Shown: in pieces, positions 1-7,068 of the stretch | How positions within the stretch are numbered: the first letter of the stretch is position 1 | Layout: every line of letters begins with the position of its first letter | Virus record (IMG/VR): IMGVR_UViG_3300020418_000241 | Span: 1-21,223 of that record | DNA: 21,223 bases | DNA from: a virus | Direction: 5' to 3' (one strand) | Notes under the pieces: model-generated | What the model was told of the DNA's origin: nothing | What the model saw: only the letters and a program-made list of their open reading frames with translations | Databases searched by the model: none | Made by a program: the position numbers and the translations under genes

Positions 1-41
1 GTAGTCAGTAGAGTCAGGTCTGATATCTTACGAGTTGCCAC
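1..41 (-). CDS. Start of a probable structural gene (partial, GTG start)
   Basis: Only the first 13 codons are in the window, read from a GTG at 41: (M)ATRKISDLTLLT. A K-I-S-D-L-T-x-L-T start is common in phage tail-fibre and other virion proteins, so a structural product is inferred. An AGGG stretch lies about 6 nt upstream of the GTG, and a perfect TATAAATA late promoter (68-75) lies 27 nt upstream, as expected for a late virion gene. The call rests on 13 residues and could be wrong; other frames in the first 66 bases close quickly. Confidence 0.4.
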   Translation of the reverse strand, partial: MATRKISDLTLLT

Positions 42-66
42 ACGTACCCTACATTAAGTTCTCCAT

Positions 67-492
67 TTATTTATACGCTTTATCAAAGATAAAAGGTCCG
101 TAACGACTGCCCCATGTCTGTTTCCCATCTTTATCGTATCCTCTGTCCACCACTGTGTACTTATCTTTCTCTAATATTGCTTCAGATCTGAGGTATCCAC
201 CGTTAACCCATGGACTTTTGAAGTTACGTCCGATATACTTATCACCATCCTTGATGAAGTGTATATCTGCTACTGGATTAAGAGCTATGATCTCTCCATC
301 TCTCTCTATTATCTCTATCTCCTTACGTCTATACTCCTCATTATTATATTTGTATCGTTGATGTGATAGGAACTTTGTACCCTCTGTCCTCTCATGTGTC
401 AGTAGTACATGAGCATAGTAAGACGGCCAACTGGATGCTTGTCCCCAGTTGTTATACTCTCCCTCAAACCACTCAAGAAATTCTTCAAGCAT
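67..492 (-). CDS. cpeT: CpeT/CpcT-like phycobiliprotein lyase
   Basis: A 141-aa protein that resembles the CpeT/CpcT family of chromophore lyases, which attach or chaperone bilins on phycobiliproteins. The signature parts are the N-terminal F-L-E-W-F-E-G-E-Y-x-N (residues 5-15), the central Y-R-R-K-E-I segment (about 54-59) and the C-terminal D-G-K-Q-T-W-G-S-R-Y-G-P-F-x-F-D-K. Family members in cyanobacteria are usually somewhat longer (about 170-200 aa), so this is a compact phage version. The ATG at 492 overlaps the stop of the upstream oxygenase by 8 nt, indicating translational coupling. It is the last gene of the accessory cassette. With pebS elsewhere in the window it points to manipulation of phycoerythrin in the host. 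The call to the family is firm; the exact lyase specificity is not visible. Confidence 0.8.
   Translation of the reverse strand: MLEEFLEWFEGEYNNWGQASSWPSYYAHVLLTHERTEGTKFLSHQRYKYNNEEYRRKEIEIIERDGEIIALNPVADIHFIKDGDKYIGRNFKSPWVNGGYLRSEAILEKDKYTVVDRGYDKDGKQTWGSRYGPFIFDKAYK
68..75 (-). promoter_or_regulatory. T4-type late promoter (TATAAATA)
   Basis: The minus strand reads TATAAATA, the exact T4 late -10 consensus recognised by the gp55-type sigma with gp33 and the clamp. It is made of the last two sense codons and the stop of the CpeT-like gene (TAT AAA TAA). Transcription would start near 62 and run off the left edge into the partial structural gene. Confidence 0.65.
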
Positions 493-1015
493 TGAACTTG
501 ATTGCTAACGTAAATCTATACAATGGAGCAGCAAACGATTGCTGTCGTGCTGCGTGTGGTATAGTGCTGTCAAATATAATTATTCTACCAGGCTTATATG
601 GTGTACAAAATTCTATTTCTTGTGCGTCATCACCTAATAGTATAGTTTCACCACCCCACTCATGCTTCCACTCTCTATTCATATAGTATAGCAGAGTCTT
701 GTCTCCTTTGCGTGAACTGTCCACGTGTACATCAGGACTCTCACTGTGTATACCACAGTTGATGTATGCTGTCTCCACATTCGCAGGAACATAGTCATCG
801 AGGAACCCTGCGATACCATCAGTAAAGAAGTTCTCTACCACCCATTTCTGATCCACATATGCTACTGGTTTCTGTGTCTTTATATCTTGTATGTCATACT
901 TATTGCTGCCTACCAATCTATATGGCAGTGAACATGCTTCTACATATAGGTTAATCTGTTGCTGTAGAGGTATCAGATCATCAATGATAACTACCTCACC
1001 ATTAGATAGTTTCAT
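485..1015 (-). CDS. 2-oxoglutarate/Fe(II)-dependent oxygenase, prolyl-4-hydroxylase type
   Basis: A 176-aa protein with the facial-triad pattern of the 2OG-Fe(II) oxygenase superfamily: H97-V-D99, then a distal His154 in the I-P-H-A-A stretch and Arg167 in Y-R-F-T-L, the usual 2-oxoglutarate anchor. G-G-E-T at 121-124 and P-G-R-I-I-I-F at 142-148 are the usual strands before the distal His in prolyl-4-hydroxylase-like enzymes. Such enzymes hydroxylate a peptide, free amino acid or carrier-bound substrate while turning 2-oxoglutarate into succinate; the substrate here is unknown. The start overlaps the stop of the neighbouring oxygenase by 4 nt (ATGA). T4-like cyanophages often carry several such enzymes. 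Confidence 0.8.
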   Translation of the reverse strand: MKLSNGEVVIIDDLIPLQQQINLYVEACSLPYRLVGSNKYDIQDIKTQKPVAYVDQKWVVENFFTDGIAGFLDDYVPANVETAYINCGIHSESPDVHVDSSRKGDKTLLYYMNREWKHEWGGETILLGDDAQEIEFCTPYKPGRIIIFDSTIPHAARQQSFAAPLYRFTLAIKFNA

Positions 1016-1575
1016 CGGAACTTTAAATTAAATCCTATGCTGATACGATCTTCGTTAGTATTATTCTTCTCCACCTTGTGTCTAAGATGAGCAGGGAAGA
1101 TTAAGCATCGACCTGGTGTAGGATGAAACCATACTGAATCATGGATCGTTAGATCCTCTTTGATCTCATCATCTATCTTCCAGTTATATCTGAATCTTGC
1201 GTTCTCATCTTCAAATACTATATCACCACAATGCATAGGTGCTTGTAAATACAAGACACCAGAAAAGTCCACACCCGCATGAATGTGGGAATAATTATAA
1301 TCGCCTGGTTTATTAACACTTGCCCACATTGATTGAACATAGAATGGGGCTTCACTTATCTCTCGTAAGGAATGAGCAATATGTGCGTGTATTAAGAGAA
1401 AATGCTCTAAGAATGATTGATCTTCGTGTAGTGTGTATTTCGAGTGCCACCCACATGAGGAGGAGTTAGCATCATGCTCTCCTGTCTTATAATATTCTTT
1501 GACCCAATTTAATAACTTGGGTTTAACATCAAACTCACTGTGTAATAGTGGTGTCGGAAATAACGAAACGATCAT
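1012..1575 (-). CDS. Putative 2OG-Fe(II) oxygenase (TIGR02466-like)
   Basis: A 187-aa protein with the pattern of the phage and bacterial 2OG-Fe(II) oxygenase family modelled as TIGR02466: an N-terminal L-F-P-T-P-L start, W84-A-S-V-N, then Y-S-H97-I-H99 followed by the family motif F-S-G-V-L-Y-L (104-110). At the end come G-R-C-L-I-F-P-A (155-162), a distal His (H166, with H163 nearby), and R177 in the R-I-S-I-G-F-N block. The proximal metal motif is H-x-H rather than H-x-D, which is usual in this family. The ATG at 1575 overlaps the stop of the 42-aa gene in an ATGA. It is clearly a different subfamily from its neighbour at 485-1015, so the pair is not a recent tandem duplication. The substrate cannot be read from the sequence. 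Confidence 0.75.
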   Translation of the reverse strand: MIVSLFPTPLLHSEFDVKPKLLNWVKEYYKTGEHDANSSSCGWHSKYTLHEDQSFLEHFLLIHAHIAHSLREISEAPFYVQSMWASVNKPGDYNYSHIHAGVDFSGVLYLQAPMHCGDIVFEDENARFRYNWKIDDEIKEDLTIHDSVWFHPTPGRCLIFPAHLRHKVEKNNTNEDRISIGFNLKFR

Positions 1576-1700
1576 TCTTCAGTCTTTTTCAATCTCTTAC
1601 GAATAAGTTTAGCATACTGTCTCTCAGCAGGAGACCAGTTCTGCTTGTCTTTAATAATTTTCTTGGCGGTTTTTCGGATGTCTTTCTCCGAGTCTAGCAT
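1572..1700 (-). CDS. Small basic protein, 42 aa, unknown function
   Basis: This frame runs ATG at 1700 to TGA at 1572 and encodes 42 residues, starting MLDSEKDIRK and ending KRLKKTEE, with a central W-S-P-A-E-R-Q-Y-A segment. It is rich in Lys and Arg and likely two short helices. The evidence that it is real is positional: its start shares one base with the stop of the 100-aa gene (TAATG) and its stop forms an ATGA with the next start, so it fills the gap between two genes exactly. I do not recognise a family. Confidence 0.7.
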   Translation of the reverse strand: MLDSEKDIRKTAKKIIKDKQNWSPAERQYAKLIRKRLKKTEE

Positions 1701-2002
1701 TAGTATCGTTTTGGTATTTTGTGATATGGTGAATCATCTTCATTGTCATCATATAAGTCGTCGTTGATATCCTCTAAGAGAATATCCAACTCAAATCCCT
1801 CTTCTAAAAGGTATGAACTACCTCTATATAGGTCTTCATTTGTGAAATGAGGTTTCTCTTCAGCAGTAACAACACTCTTTAAATTGTCAGGAGTGTCATC
1901 TTCATCGAATGAGAATGGGATGCCATTTATAAAGTATACCTTACAAACCCCCACTCCGTCAATGGTACGGAACTCTTTGTATAGTTGGGTTATCTCTTCC
2001 AT
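1700..2002 (-). CDS. Acidic protein of unknown function, 100 aa
   Basis: A 100-aa protein with a very acidic C-terminal half (clusters of Asp and Glu from about residue 65 to 92, such as E-D-I-N-D-D-L-Y-D-D-N-E-D-D) and a short beta-rich N-terminal part. No motif that I recognise. It overlaps the preceding gene by 13 nt and abuts the 42-aa gene, so it is translated as part of the accessory cassette. The acidity could suit a DNA-mimic or a protein-binding partner, but nothing in the sequence proves that. Confidence 0.65.
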   Translation of the reverse strand: MEEITQLYKEFRTIDGVGVCKVYFINGIPFSFDEDDTPDNLKSVVTAEEKPHFTNEDLYRGSSYLLEEGFELDILLEDINDDLYDDNEDDSPYHKIPKRY

Positions 2003-2727
2003 AAAAAATCAAAAGGGCATTTCTTTTCCTGCTCCTCTTCTTTCCTCAATCTTTCTTTGATGAGGTTCCATGAGAAGTTTTTGTGCCAGTCTTTGAGCCA
2101 CAAGCTTTGTAGTTGTCGCTTAAGCACTTCTTTAGGGATGGATCGCTTTTCAAGTGTGAATTTGACATCTCTTGTTCTTTGGCTAGAGAATCTAACATAG
2201 CAAAGCGGGGATCCTTTTTCGAGCCAGATGTTTTTGTCATAGTCCTTGATTGTGAATCCTAAGTTAATAGGTCTTGTCCAAACTGATAATGGGAAAGTGC
2301 CAGACACTACGTCTAGTCCCTTCCTTGTCATTTCGGGATGTTGAAACTGTTCAATCCACACGTCATTGTCCTCTGTCCAAAAACAATAACCTTGTTTGAA
2401 TTGTATCTCTGGATGTTCTCCATCTGTCCAACCATCACCAAGCATTACATATTCATCGAACACATCTTGTCCAAGATTAGTAGACAAATATTGTTCGGTA
2501 GATTTATATAGCATACCAAGGGGGAAGCATTGCTTCATCACCCATGTATTTTTGTAATACTCTTTAAAAGCAGGGCATTTAGAATGTCTATACTCTGGGT
2601 ATCCTTTGAGAGCAGGAGTTGGTTCCTCAAAGTAATCATCAGGAAAGAAATCGAGTTCCCCTTCATCAAGGAAACTCTCTTCACTTCCACCCATTACATA
2701 GTTGTAAAATATTTTTTTAGTCTTCAT
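1990..2727 (-). CDS. Conserved cyanophage-type protein of unknown function, 245 aa
   Basis: A 245-aa protein rich in Trp, Tyr and Phe. It starts with an acidic aromatic segment ([10 protein letters not shown]), followed by [16 protein letters not shown] (49-64), a W-T-R-P-I (about 151-155) and a G-S-P-L-C-Y-V-R-F strand (about 173-181), ending in a charged helix. The C-P-A-F plus W-x-R-P plus P-L-x-Y-x-x-F layout reminds me of the DUF6065 family found in phages and bacteria, but that is a weak recollection. It lies between the carrier protein (11-nt overlap) and the acidic protein (13-nt overlap), which suggests a role tied to the cassette. No catalytic residues can be named. Confidence 0.65.
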   Translation of the reverse strand: MKTKKIFYNYVMGGSEESFLDEGELDFFPDDYFEEPTPALKGYPEYRHSKCPAFKEYYKNTWVMKQCFPLGMLYKSTEQYLSTNLGQDVFDEYVMLGDGWTDGEHPEIQFKQGYCFWTEDNDVWIEQFQHPEMTRKGLDVVSGTFPLSVWTRPINLGFTIKDYDKNIWLEKGSPLCYVRFSSQRTRDVKFTLEKRSIPKEVLKRQLQSLWLKDWHKNFSWNLIKERLRKEEEQEKKCPFDFLWKR

Positions 2728-3142
2728 CTAAAGCTTTGTCAATATCAGCATCAAGTGCTGCTTGCTTCTCTGCCCTCGCTGTTGTTTGTTCAGCGAATGA
2801 CTTACTGACCTTTCTCTTGTTAACCTTACGTGGTTTTCCTGCCTTGTTCTCTTTGATGATCGTGATAGCATCACCTACGGTGACTATCTCTCCTGCCTGT
2901 TCATCTCGTATTTCTACGCTGAAGCATTCCTCAAGGAACATCACTAACTCAACTGTATCCAGTGAGTCTAGTCCAAGGTCATCATTTATTTTGCTGTCCC
3001 AGTTAATAGGTTCAACATTTCTTTCACCAAGAGTCTCAGCAATAGCGAGTGATGCTACTTCTAATAGCACCTCGTCTGTTACTGGTTTAGGGGCATTACG
3101 TAAGATGTCTTTGATCTTTAGGTACGTAACTGAATGTGACAT
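2717..3142 (-). CDS. Acyl carrier protein-like protein with extensions
   Basis: A 141-aa protein whose middle (about residues 22-98) is an acyl/peptidyl carrier domain: D-D-L-G-L-D-S60-L-D-T-V-E-L with Ser60 as the 4'-phosphopantetheine attachment site, followed by E-E-C-F-S-V-E-I and a helix IV region V-G-D-A-I-T-I-I. A free bacterial ACP is about 75-80 aa; this one has about 20 extra residues in front and a 40-aa tail that is first Lys/Arg-rich (about 100-114) then Ala/Asp/Glu-rich. It carries a fatty-acyl, aminoacyl or other thioester intermediate once modified by a host phosphopantetheinyl transferase; no transferase, ketosynthase or adenylation gene is visible here. It is 2 nt downstream of the 57-aa gene and overlaps the 245-aa gene by 11 nt. 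Confidence 0.85.
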   Translation of the reverse strand: MSHSVTYLKIKDILRNAPKPVTDEVLLEVASLAIAETLGERNVEPINWDSKINDDLGLDSLDTVELVMFLEECFSVEIRDEQAGEIVTVGDAITIIKENKAGKPRKVNKRKVSKSFAEQTTARAEKQAALDADIDKALDED

Positions 3143-3144
3143 AA

Positions 3145-3318
3145 TTAATACTTGTACGATACTTCATTTACTTCGCACGTTGCTCTGACAAATTCTAATA
3201 CCCTCATGAATTGTTCAGAATCATCACATACCAGTTTCTCAACTTGTGATTGGTCACTGATAATAGTAAATGTACGTGCAGGGATATCCACCTCACACTG
3301 TTTTAAGAAGTCTTCCAT
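3145..3318 (-). CDS. Small protein of unknown function, 57 aa
   Basis: A 57-codon frame, ATG at 3318 to TAA at 3145, beginning [10 protein letters not shown] and ending NEVSYKY. It overlaps the 94-aa gene by 16 nt and ends 2 nt before the ATG of the carrier protein, filling what would otherwise be a 160-nt hole. It contains three cysteines and a predicted alpha/beta mix. No family recognised; supported by position and the absence of another coding frame in this stretch. Confidence 0.6.
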   Translation of the reverse strand: MEDFLKQCEVDIPARTFTIISDQSQVEKLVCDDSEQFMRVLEFVRATCEVNEVSYKY

Positions 3319-3587
3319 GGGTCTCCAAAATCACTATCCTTATGATAAGGCAGTGGGTAAGCATTTGGGGTTGACATTGTGCCACTATGACATCTGGCAT
3401 ACTTAATGATGTCATCAGCATAGTGTTTGATGTCCTCCAGATCAGCATGAATCTCTTTATAGATCTTCATAGCATTCTTCTGGTTGGGTATCCCCTTAAC
3501 TTTCTCCTCTATGTAGTTTGCTTTCTCTGCGTTAATAAAGTCAACGAGAGTTTTAGCTTGACTAGAAGAAATTGTCATACCAAACAT
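3303..3587 (-). CDS. Helical protein of unknown function, 94 aa
   Basis: A 94-aa protein made of two or three amphipathic helices (about residues 8-75: S-Q-A-K-T-L-V-D-F-I-N-A-E-K, then K-I-Y-K-E-I-H-A-D-L-E-D-I) with a Pro-rich tail. AAGGAAC (3594-3600) lies 6 nt upstream of the ATG at 3587 and is a good ribosome binding site. It is the first gene of the accessory cassette, after the sigma-70-like promoter at 3602-3630. If that promoter starts near 3595, the binding site would be trimmed and initiation might shift to the second Met (codon 4). Function not recognised. Confidence 0.6.
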   Translation of the reverse strand: MFGMTISSSQAKTLVDFINAEKANYIEEKVKGIPNQKNAMKIYKEIHADLEDIKHYADDIIKYARCHSGTMSTPNAYPLPYHKDSDFGDPWKTS

Positions 3588-3601
3588 GTGTTTGTTCCTT
3601 T

Positions 3602-3630
3602 ACTATAGTACATTCAAGTCAGAATGTCAA
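3602..3630 (-). promoter_or_regulatory. Sigma-70-like promoter (TTGACA-N17-TATAGT)
   Basis: On the minus strand TTGACA (3625-3630) and TATAGT (3602-3607) are separated by exactly 17 bases, close to the ideal bacterial housekeeping promoter. It overlaps the end of the spike gene (the stop TGA lies inside the -35) and points into the accessory cassette. This would allow host-polymerase transcription early in infection of genes placed inside a late structural block. Confidence 0.5.
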
Positions 3631-4547
3631 TTAAGGTATATTCCGTTATTACAGGTAATTCTAAATTCAGAACCAGATGCACTCATCTGCACAGTCCCCT
3701 GTGCTTGTAATCTAAAATCGGTTGTGTTTATTTTTGCGTCTGATCCCTTTGTATCGAGTTCCCACCCTGTACCGTAACTCTTGTTTACGTCCATTCCAGA
3801 GGGTGCTCCACCCTCGATACATTCAATACCTTCGCCATGAGTAGTAGTTTTCATACTACCTTGGACTTCTGTAAAACTGTTTCTGCCAACTTTAGTGTAG
3901 TGGCACCCATCGACATTGAAACGAAGATCACCCGCTGATTCTAACGCGAACGTTCCTCCTTCCTTATTCATTCTGATCACACGGTTACCATTGATAACCT
4001 CTGTTAACTGACCTCCAGCTTCCATGTCTACCTTTTTAAAGGTACATTTCTCGTTGGTGGAGTTAGTGATTACCCTCATTTCATTCTTAACATCAATACC
4101 CATGTTGGACTTGGCATTAATCATCATAGTGCCTCCAACAGTTAATTGATACTCACCATCTACGGTGTCATATCTGTTTCCCTCTACCTCTGTGTGTAAG
4201 TCTCCTTCCACATTAAGGTGAGCGTCACCGATAACCTGAATAATAAGTTTGTCCTGTTTTTTATCTTTACCGACCTTCAGGGTGGTCGTTGCTTCACTAT
4301 TTAGGTTTAAATCTCTTGAACTGATGACATATGTGTCTTTTTCTTCGTCCATTTCGATCAAAGAACCAGTCTTACCATTGATTAATCTGATTCTTTCACC
4401 GTCTTCTGTATTGTCAAACTCCAGTACATGACCAGCTGAGGTCACTGTTATCCAGTTCTTTGGATAGTTGGTGATATGTTGAGGATTTTCATTCTCCTGC
4501 TGATCACCTTGAAATAAATTTAGTTGACTTGTATCTTGTCTAGCCAT
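3627..4547 (-). CDS. Beta-helical tail spike protein (gp5 C-terminal/VrlC-like)
   Basis: A 306-aa protein made largely of short beta-strand repeats of the V-x-G-D/N-x-x-x-x-V type, for example H-L-N-V-E-G-D-L-H-T-E-V-E-G-N-R (about 111-126) followed by V-D-G-E-Y-Q-L-T-V-G-G-T. This is the pattern of the triple-stranded beta-helix of T4 gp5 and VgrG spikes. The N-terminal part (I-T-V-T-S-A-G-H-V-L-E-F-D-N-T) matches the gp5/VgrG transition into the helix. The gene follows gp5 directly with an 8-nt overlap, so the membrane-piercing needle appears to be encoded separately from the hub. Cyanophage homologues are sometimes annotated as VrlC-like. No metal-binding tip motif is obvious. Confidence 0.7.
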   Translation of the reverse strand: MARQDTSQLNLFQGDQQENENPQHITNYPKNWITVTSAGHVLEFDNTEDGERIRLINGKTGSLIEMDEEKDTYVISSRDLNLNSEATTTLKVGKDKKQDKLIIQVIGDAHLNVEGDLHTEVEGNRYDTVDGEYQLTVGGTMMINAKSNMGIDVKNEMRVITNSTNEKCTFKKVDMEAGGQLTEVINGNRVIRMNKEGGTFALESAGDLRFNVDGCHYTKVGRNSFTEVQGSMKTTTHGEGIECIEGGAPSGMDVNKSYGTGWELDTKGSDAKINTTDFRLQAQGTVQMSASGSEFRITCNNGIYLN

Positions 4548-7068
4548 TTGGATGTCCTACGCAGTCAATATATGATTGAGACTCAAAGATCTCGGTGAAC
4601 TTACTTGGACCTACGTACTGATATGTAGGTACGATTCTAGCACCAAATCCTTCTGGATCAACGATCCGAGGTTGCATAAATCCTATAGTCTTAGTATTAA
4701 TAGTAGGTGTCAGTAACCTACCCTGTGTGTCAACTGAAATGTCACCGATCTCTTCATCACCAACATAGATCTTAGGTTCCTTATATCCTTTACCTACGTT
4801 GGTTATGTCAATAGTATCGAGGACTGGTATGATTTCATCACAATTAGCATATAATGCTGTTGCGTTCTCAGGTATAGCAAGGTCAAAGAATACTTGATCA
4901 GGATTTAATTCAAACATATATGAACCACCTGATGTCTGTAGTTTTAGACCAGGTGGAACATATGCGTCCTTGTCTAGTGTAGCAAGAGCAACTTTGTTAG
5001 TATTATTATAGTTGAAATCCATAATCTGTAGAATGCCTTCGTTTGGATCACCATCTGCTTCCTGATAGAAAATGATATCACCTGGCTCTGCGTAATCATT
5101 TAACTCTACATTGTCTATGAGGAAGAACTTCTGTTCTTTCGGGCAGTATGTGTTGTCTGGATCTAATCCATAACCTATACCTGGTTTGTCAACTCTTATC
5201 TTCTCAATACTTCCGTTCTTGATGATAGGTGTAAGTTTAGCACCTGTACCCTCTGGTTCGTTACAAGTGAACATTGCTCTTACTCTAGCAGTTGTGTTGA
5301 TGTTAGATCCTTTATTCCTCATCAATACACCAACCATGGAACCTATGTCATCAATGATAGGTAATGCCTTAATAATACTTGTGGACTGTGCATTGTCAAA
5401 AATTAATTCTGGGAAGCAAGGTTTCTTACGTGTGTTTTCTGGTGAGCAATTAACAGTCTCGTAGTTGATAGTACCATCTGAAGCACGTATAGGATATACA
5501 CTGTCAAATTTCTCTACTAAGCTCTTACCCTTCTCAAATGACTTATCACTCACACCTGTGCCTGGTGCTCCAACTTCTGCGAACTCACCACTTCTAGTAT
5601 TAAATGCTTTCTTAACAGGTTTGCCATTTTCATACGAAGTGACTGGAACCCAACCACGTGAGTTCGGCTTACCTGAGCCAACTACCTGAGTCTTACCACT
5701 CTTCAATGCACCCTTTGCTGCATCACTGTACTGACTAACTTGTTTCTTTTGCTTGTCTGCGTCACTCTCCTTACCTCCTGCTCCTGTCTCGAATGTAGAT
5801 AATCCAAGAGCACAAGATAGGTCACCATCGCAAACCATGTCAATTAGTTCAAGAACGTTTCTGGTAATACCTTGAATTAGATCTGCTGCTCCTTTAATAG
5901 CACTTATCGCACCTTGAAGTATACCCAAGGCAGCATCAATACCAGCCATGAGTTTTTCCATGAGACCACCAAATAACTCTTGGAATAGATCTTGAACTAA
6001 ACATAAGGCAGCATCAAGCACTTGACTGAGAAGATCCATCAATAGTCCACCGATGACATCAAGCAATTCTTCTTTGAGCTGTTTGAAGAGACATTCAATT
6101 AGATCTCCTATGTTCTTGAGTTTATCAACAGTAGGATCTAATAAATCTGGATCAGGAGTTTTGATGTCATTAATTTCTTTCTCGATCTCTAACTGAACCT
6201 CCTTCATTATGGTTCCTTTGACGTTACTCAGAACACCGTTCATGAATCCCCCCATCCTGTTCTGCATCAATTCTATTTCATCAGCTACGTCTGCTATATC
6301 ACCAGTCTGTTTGTCGATGAACTCACCTATCTCATTCTGTTCTATACCTCTAGCCCACTTTAAGAACTCAGCAGTAGCACCCTTCATCTTTACGTCAGCA
6401 GGAGTACCACACTTACCATTACCTACATGTACTGTATACTTCTTTCTCTTGTCTGCTGCTTTCTGGGCATCTGTTTGTTGTGATGCCTTACCACGTTCAT
6501 TGACAGTAGATACAGTCTTCTTATCATCACTACCTCCCTGTTCTTCTCCTCCTCCTGTGTTTGTATTATTACCGTTCTTGTCTTTCTCTGTTGTATCAGC
6601 AGTACCACCAGGTGTACTACCACCATCCCCATGTAGTTTTGGATTGTAGTCTGGGGCAAATATCTGTTGATAACCTCTATTCTTATCTGTTGGTTCCTTC
6701 GAGTATGTTCCTTCTGGGTTCTGGTCACTGATACTACCCATAATAATAGGTATCTGTGCCGATGCACCATCCATAAAGAATCCAACCACCCAACTGGTAA
6801 CCTGTAACTGTTGAACAGATCCCATGCCACTTCTCTGAGCATATACTACAGGCATAACACAACTAGCCCATGGCAAGTCTGCTGTAGGTAGAATTGTCTT
6901 ATCTGGGTTGTGATACCCAACTATCCTTACCTTAACTTTTCCTGTATAATCGTAATCTTTTGCGTTCGCACCACTATACTCTGGATCAGACCCATCGTTT
7001 TCGATTTGTCCGATCCACCAATTCATTCCATCTCTACCGATGGCGTGTGCAGCACTCTCTATGTTCAT
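4540..7068 (-). CDS. 5: gp5-like baseplate hub subunit without lysozyme domain
   Basis: An 842-aa protein whose first 115 residues form the gp5-type OB-fold: N-W-W-I-G-Q-I-E-N-D (16-25), G-K-V-K-V-R-I-V-G-Y (43-52), L-P-W-A-S-C-V-M-P (65-73) and V-G-F-F-M-D-G ending in I-P-I-I-M-G-S-I. After a Gly/Thr/Asn-rich linker (about 120-205) comes a long run of amphipathic and hydrophobic helices (about 235-420) and a beta-rich C-terminal half. I see no T4-type lysozyme catalytic block, so peptidoglycan cutting is probably done by the M23 protein at 9892-12132. The start overlaps the gp27-like gene by 4 nt (ATGA). Confidence 0.8.
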   Translation of the reverse strand: MNIESAAHAIGRDGMNWWIGQIENDGSDPEYSGANAKDYDYTGKVKVRIVGYHNPDKTILPTADLPWASCVMPVVYAQRSGMGSVQQLQVTSWVVGFFMDGASAQIPIIMGSISDQNPEGTYSKEPTDKNRGYQQIFAPDYNPKLHGDGGSTPGGTADTTEKDKNGNNTNTGGGEEQGGSDDKKTVSTVNERGKASQQTDAQKAADKRKKYTVHVGNGKCGTPADVKMKGATAEFLKWARGIEQNEIGEFIDKQTGDIADVADEIELMQNRMGGFMNGVLSNVKGTIMKEVQLEIEKEINDIKTPDPDLLDPTVDKLKNIGDLIECLFKQLKEELLDVIGGLLMDLLSQVLDAALCLVQDLFQELFGGLMEKLMAGIDAALGILQGAISAIKGAADLIQGITRNVLELIDMVCDGDLSCALGLSTFETGAGGKESDADKQKKQVSQYSDAAKGALKSGKTQVVGSGKPNSRGWVPVTSYENGKPVKKAFNTRSGEFAEVGAPGTGVSDKSFEKGKSLVEKFDSVYPIRASDGTINYETVNCSPENTRKKPCFPELIFDNAQSTSIIKALPIIDDIGSMVGVLMRNKGSNINTTARVRAMFTCNEPEGTGAKLTPIIKNGSIEKIRVDKPGIGYGLDPDNTYCPKEQKFFLIDNVELNDYAEPGDIIFYQEADGDPNEGILQIMDFNYNNTNKVALATLDKDAYVPPGLKLQTSGGSYMFELNPDQVFFDLAIPENATALYANCDEIIPVLDTIDITNVGKGYKEPKIYVGDEEIGDISVDTQGRLLTPTINTKTIGFMQPRIVDPEGFGARIVPTYQYVGPSKFTEIFESQSYIDCVGHPNG

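Noticed and set aside
2736-3188. 150-aa plus-strand Ser-rich frame
   Set aside because: Antisense shadow of the carrier protein gene.
6209-6842. Frames of 146 aa (plus) and 139 aa (minus) inside gp5
   Set aside because: They coincide with the Thr/Asn/Gly-rich linker of gp5 and show no protein-like pattern or start signals.
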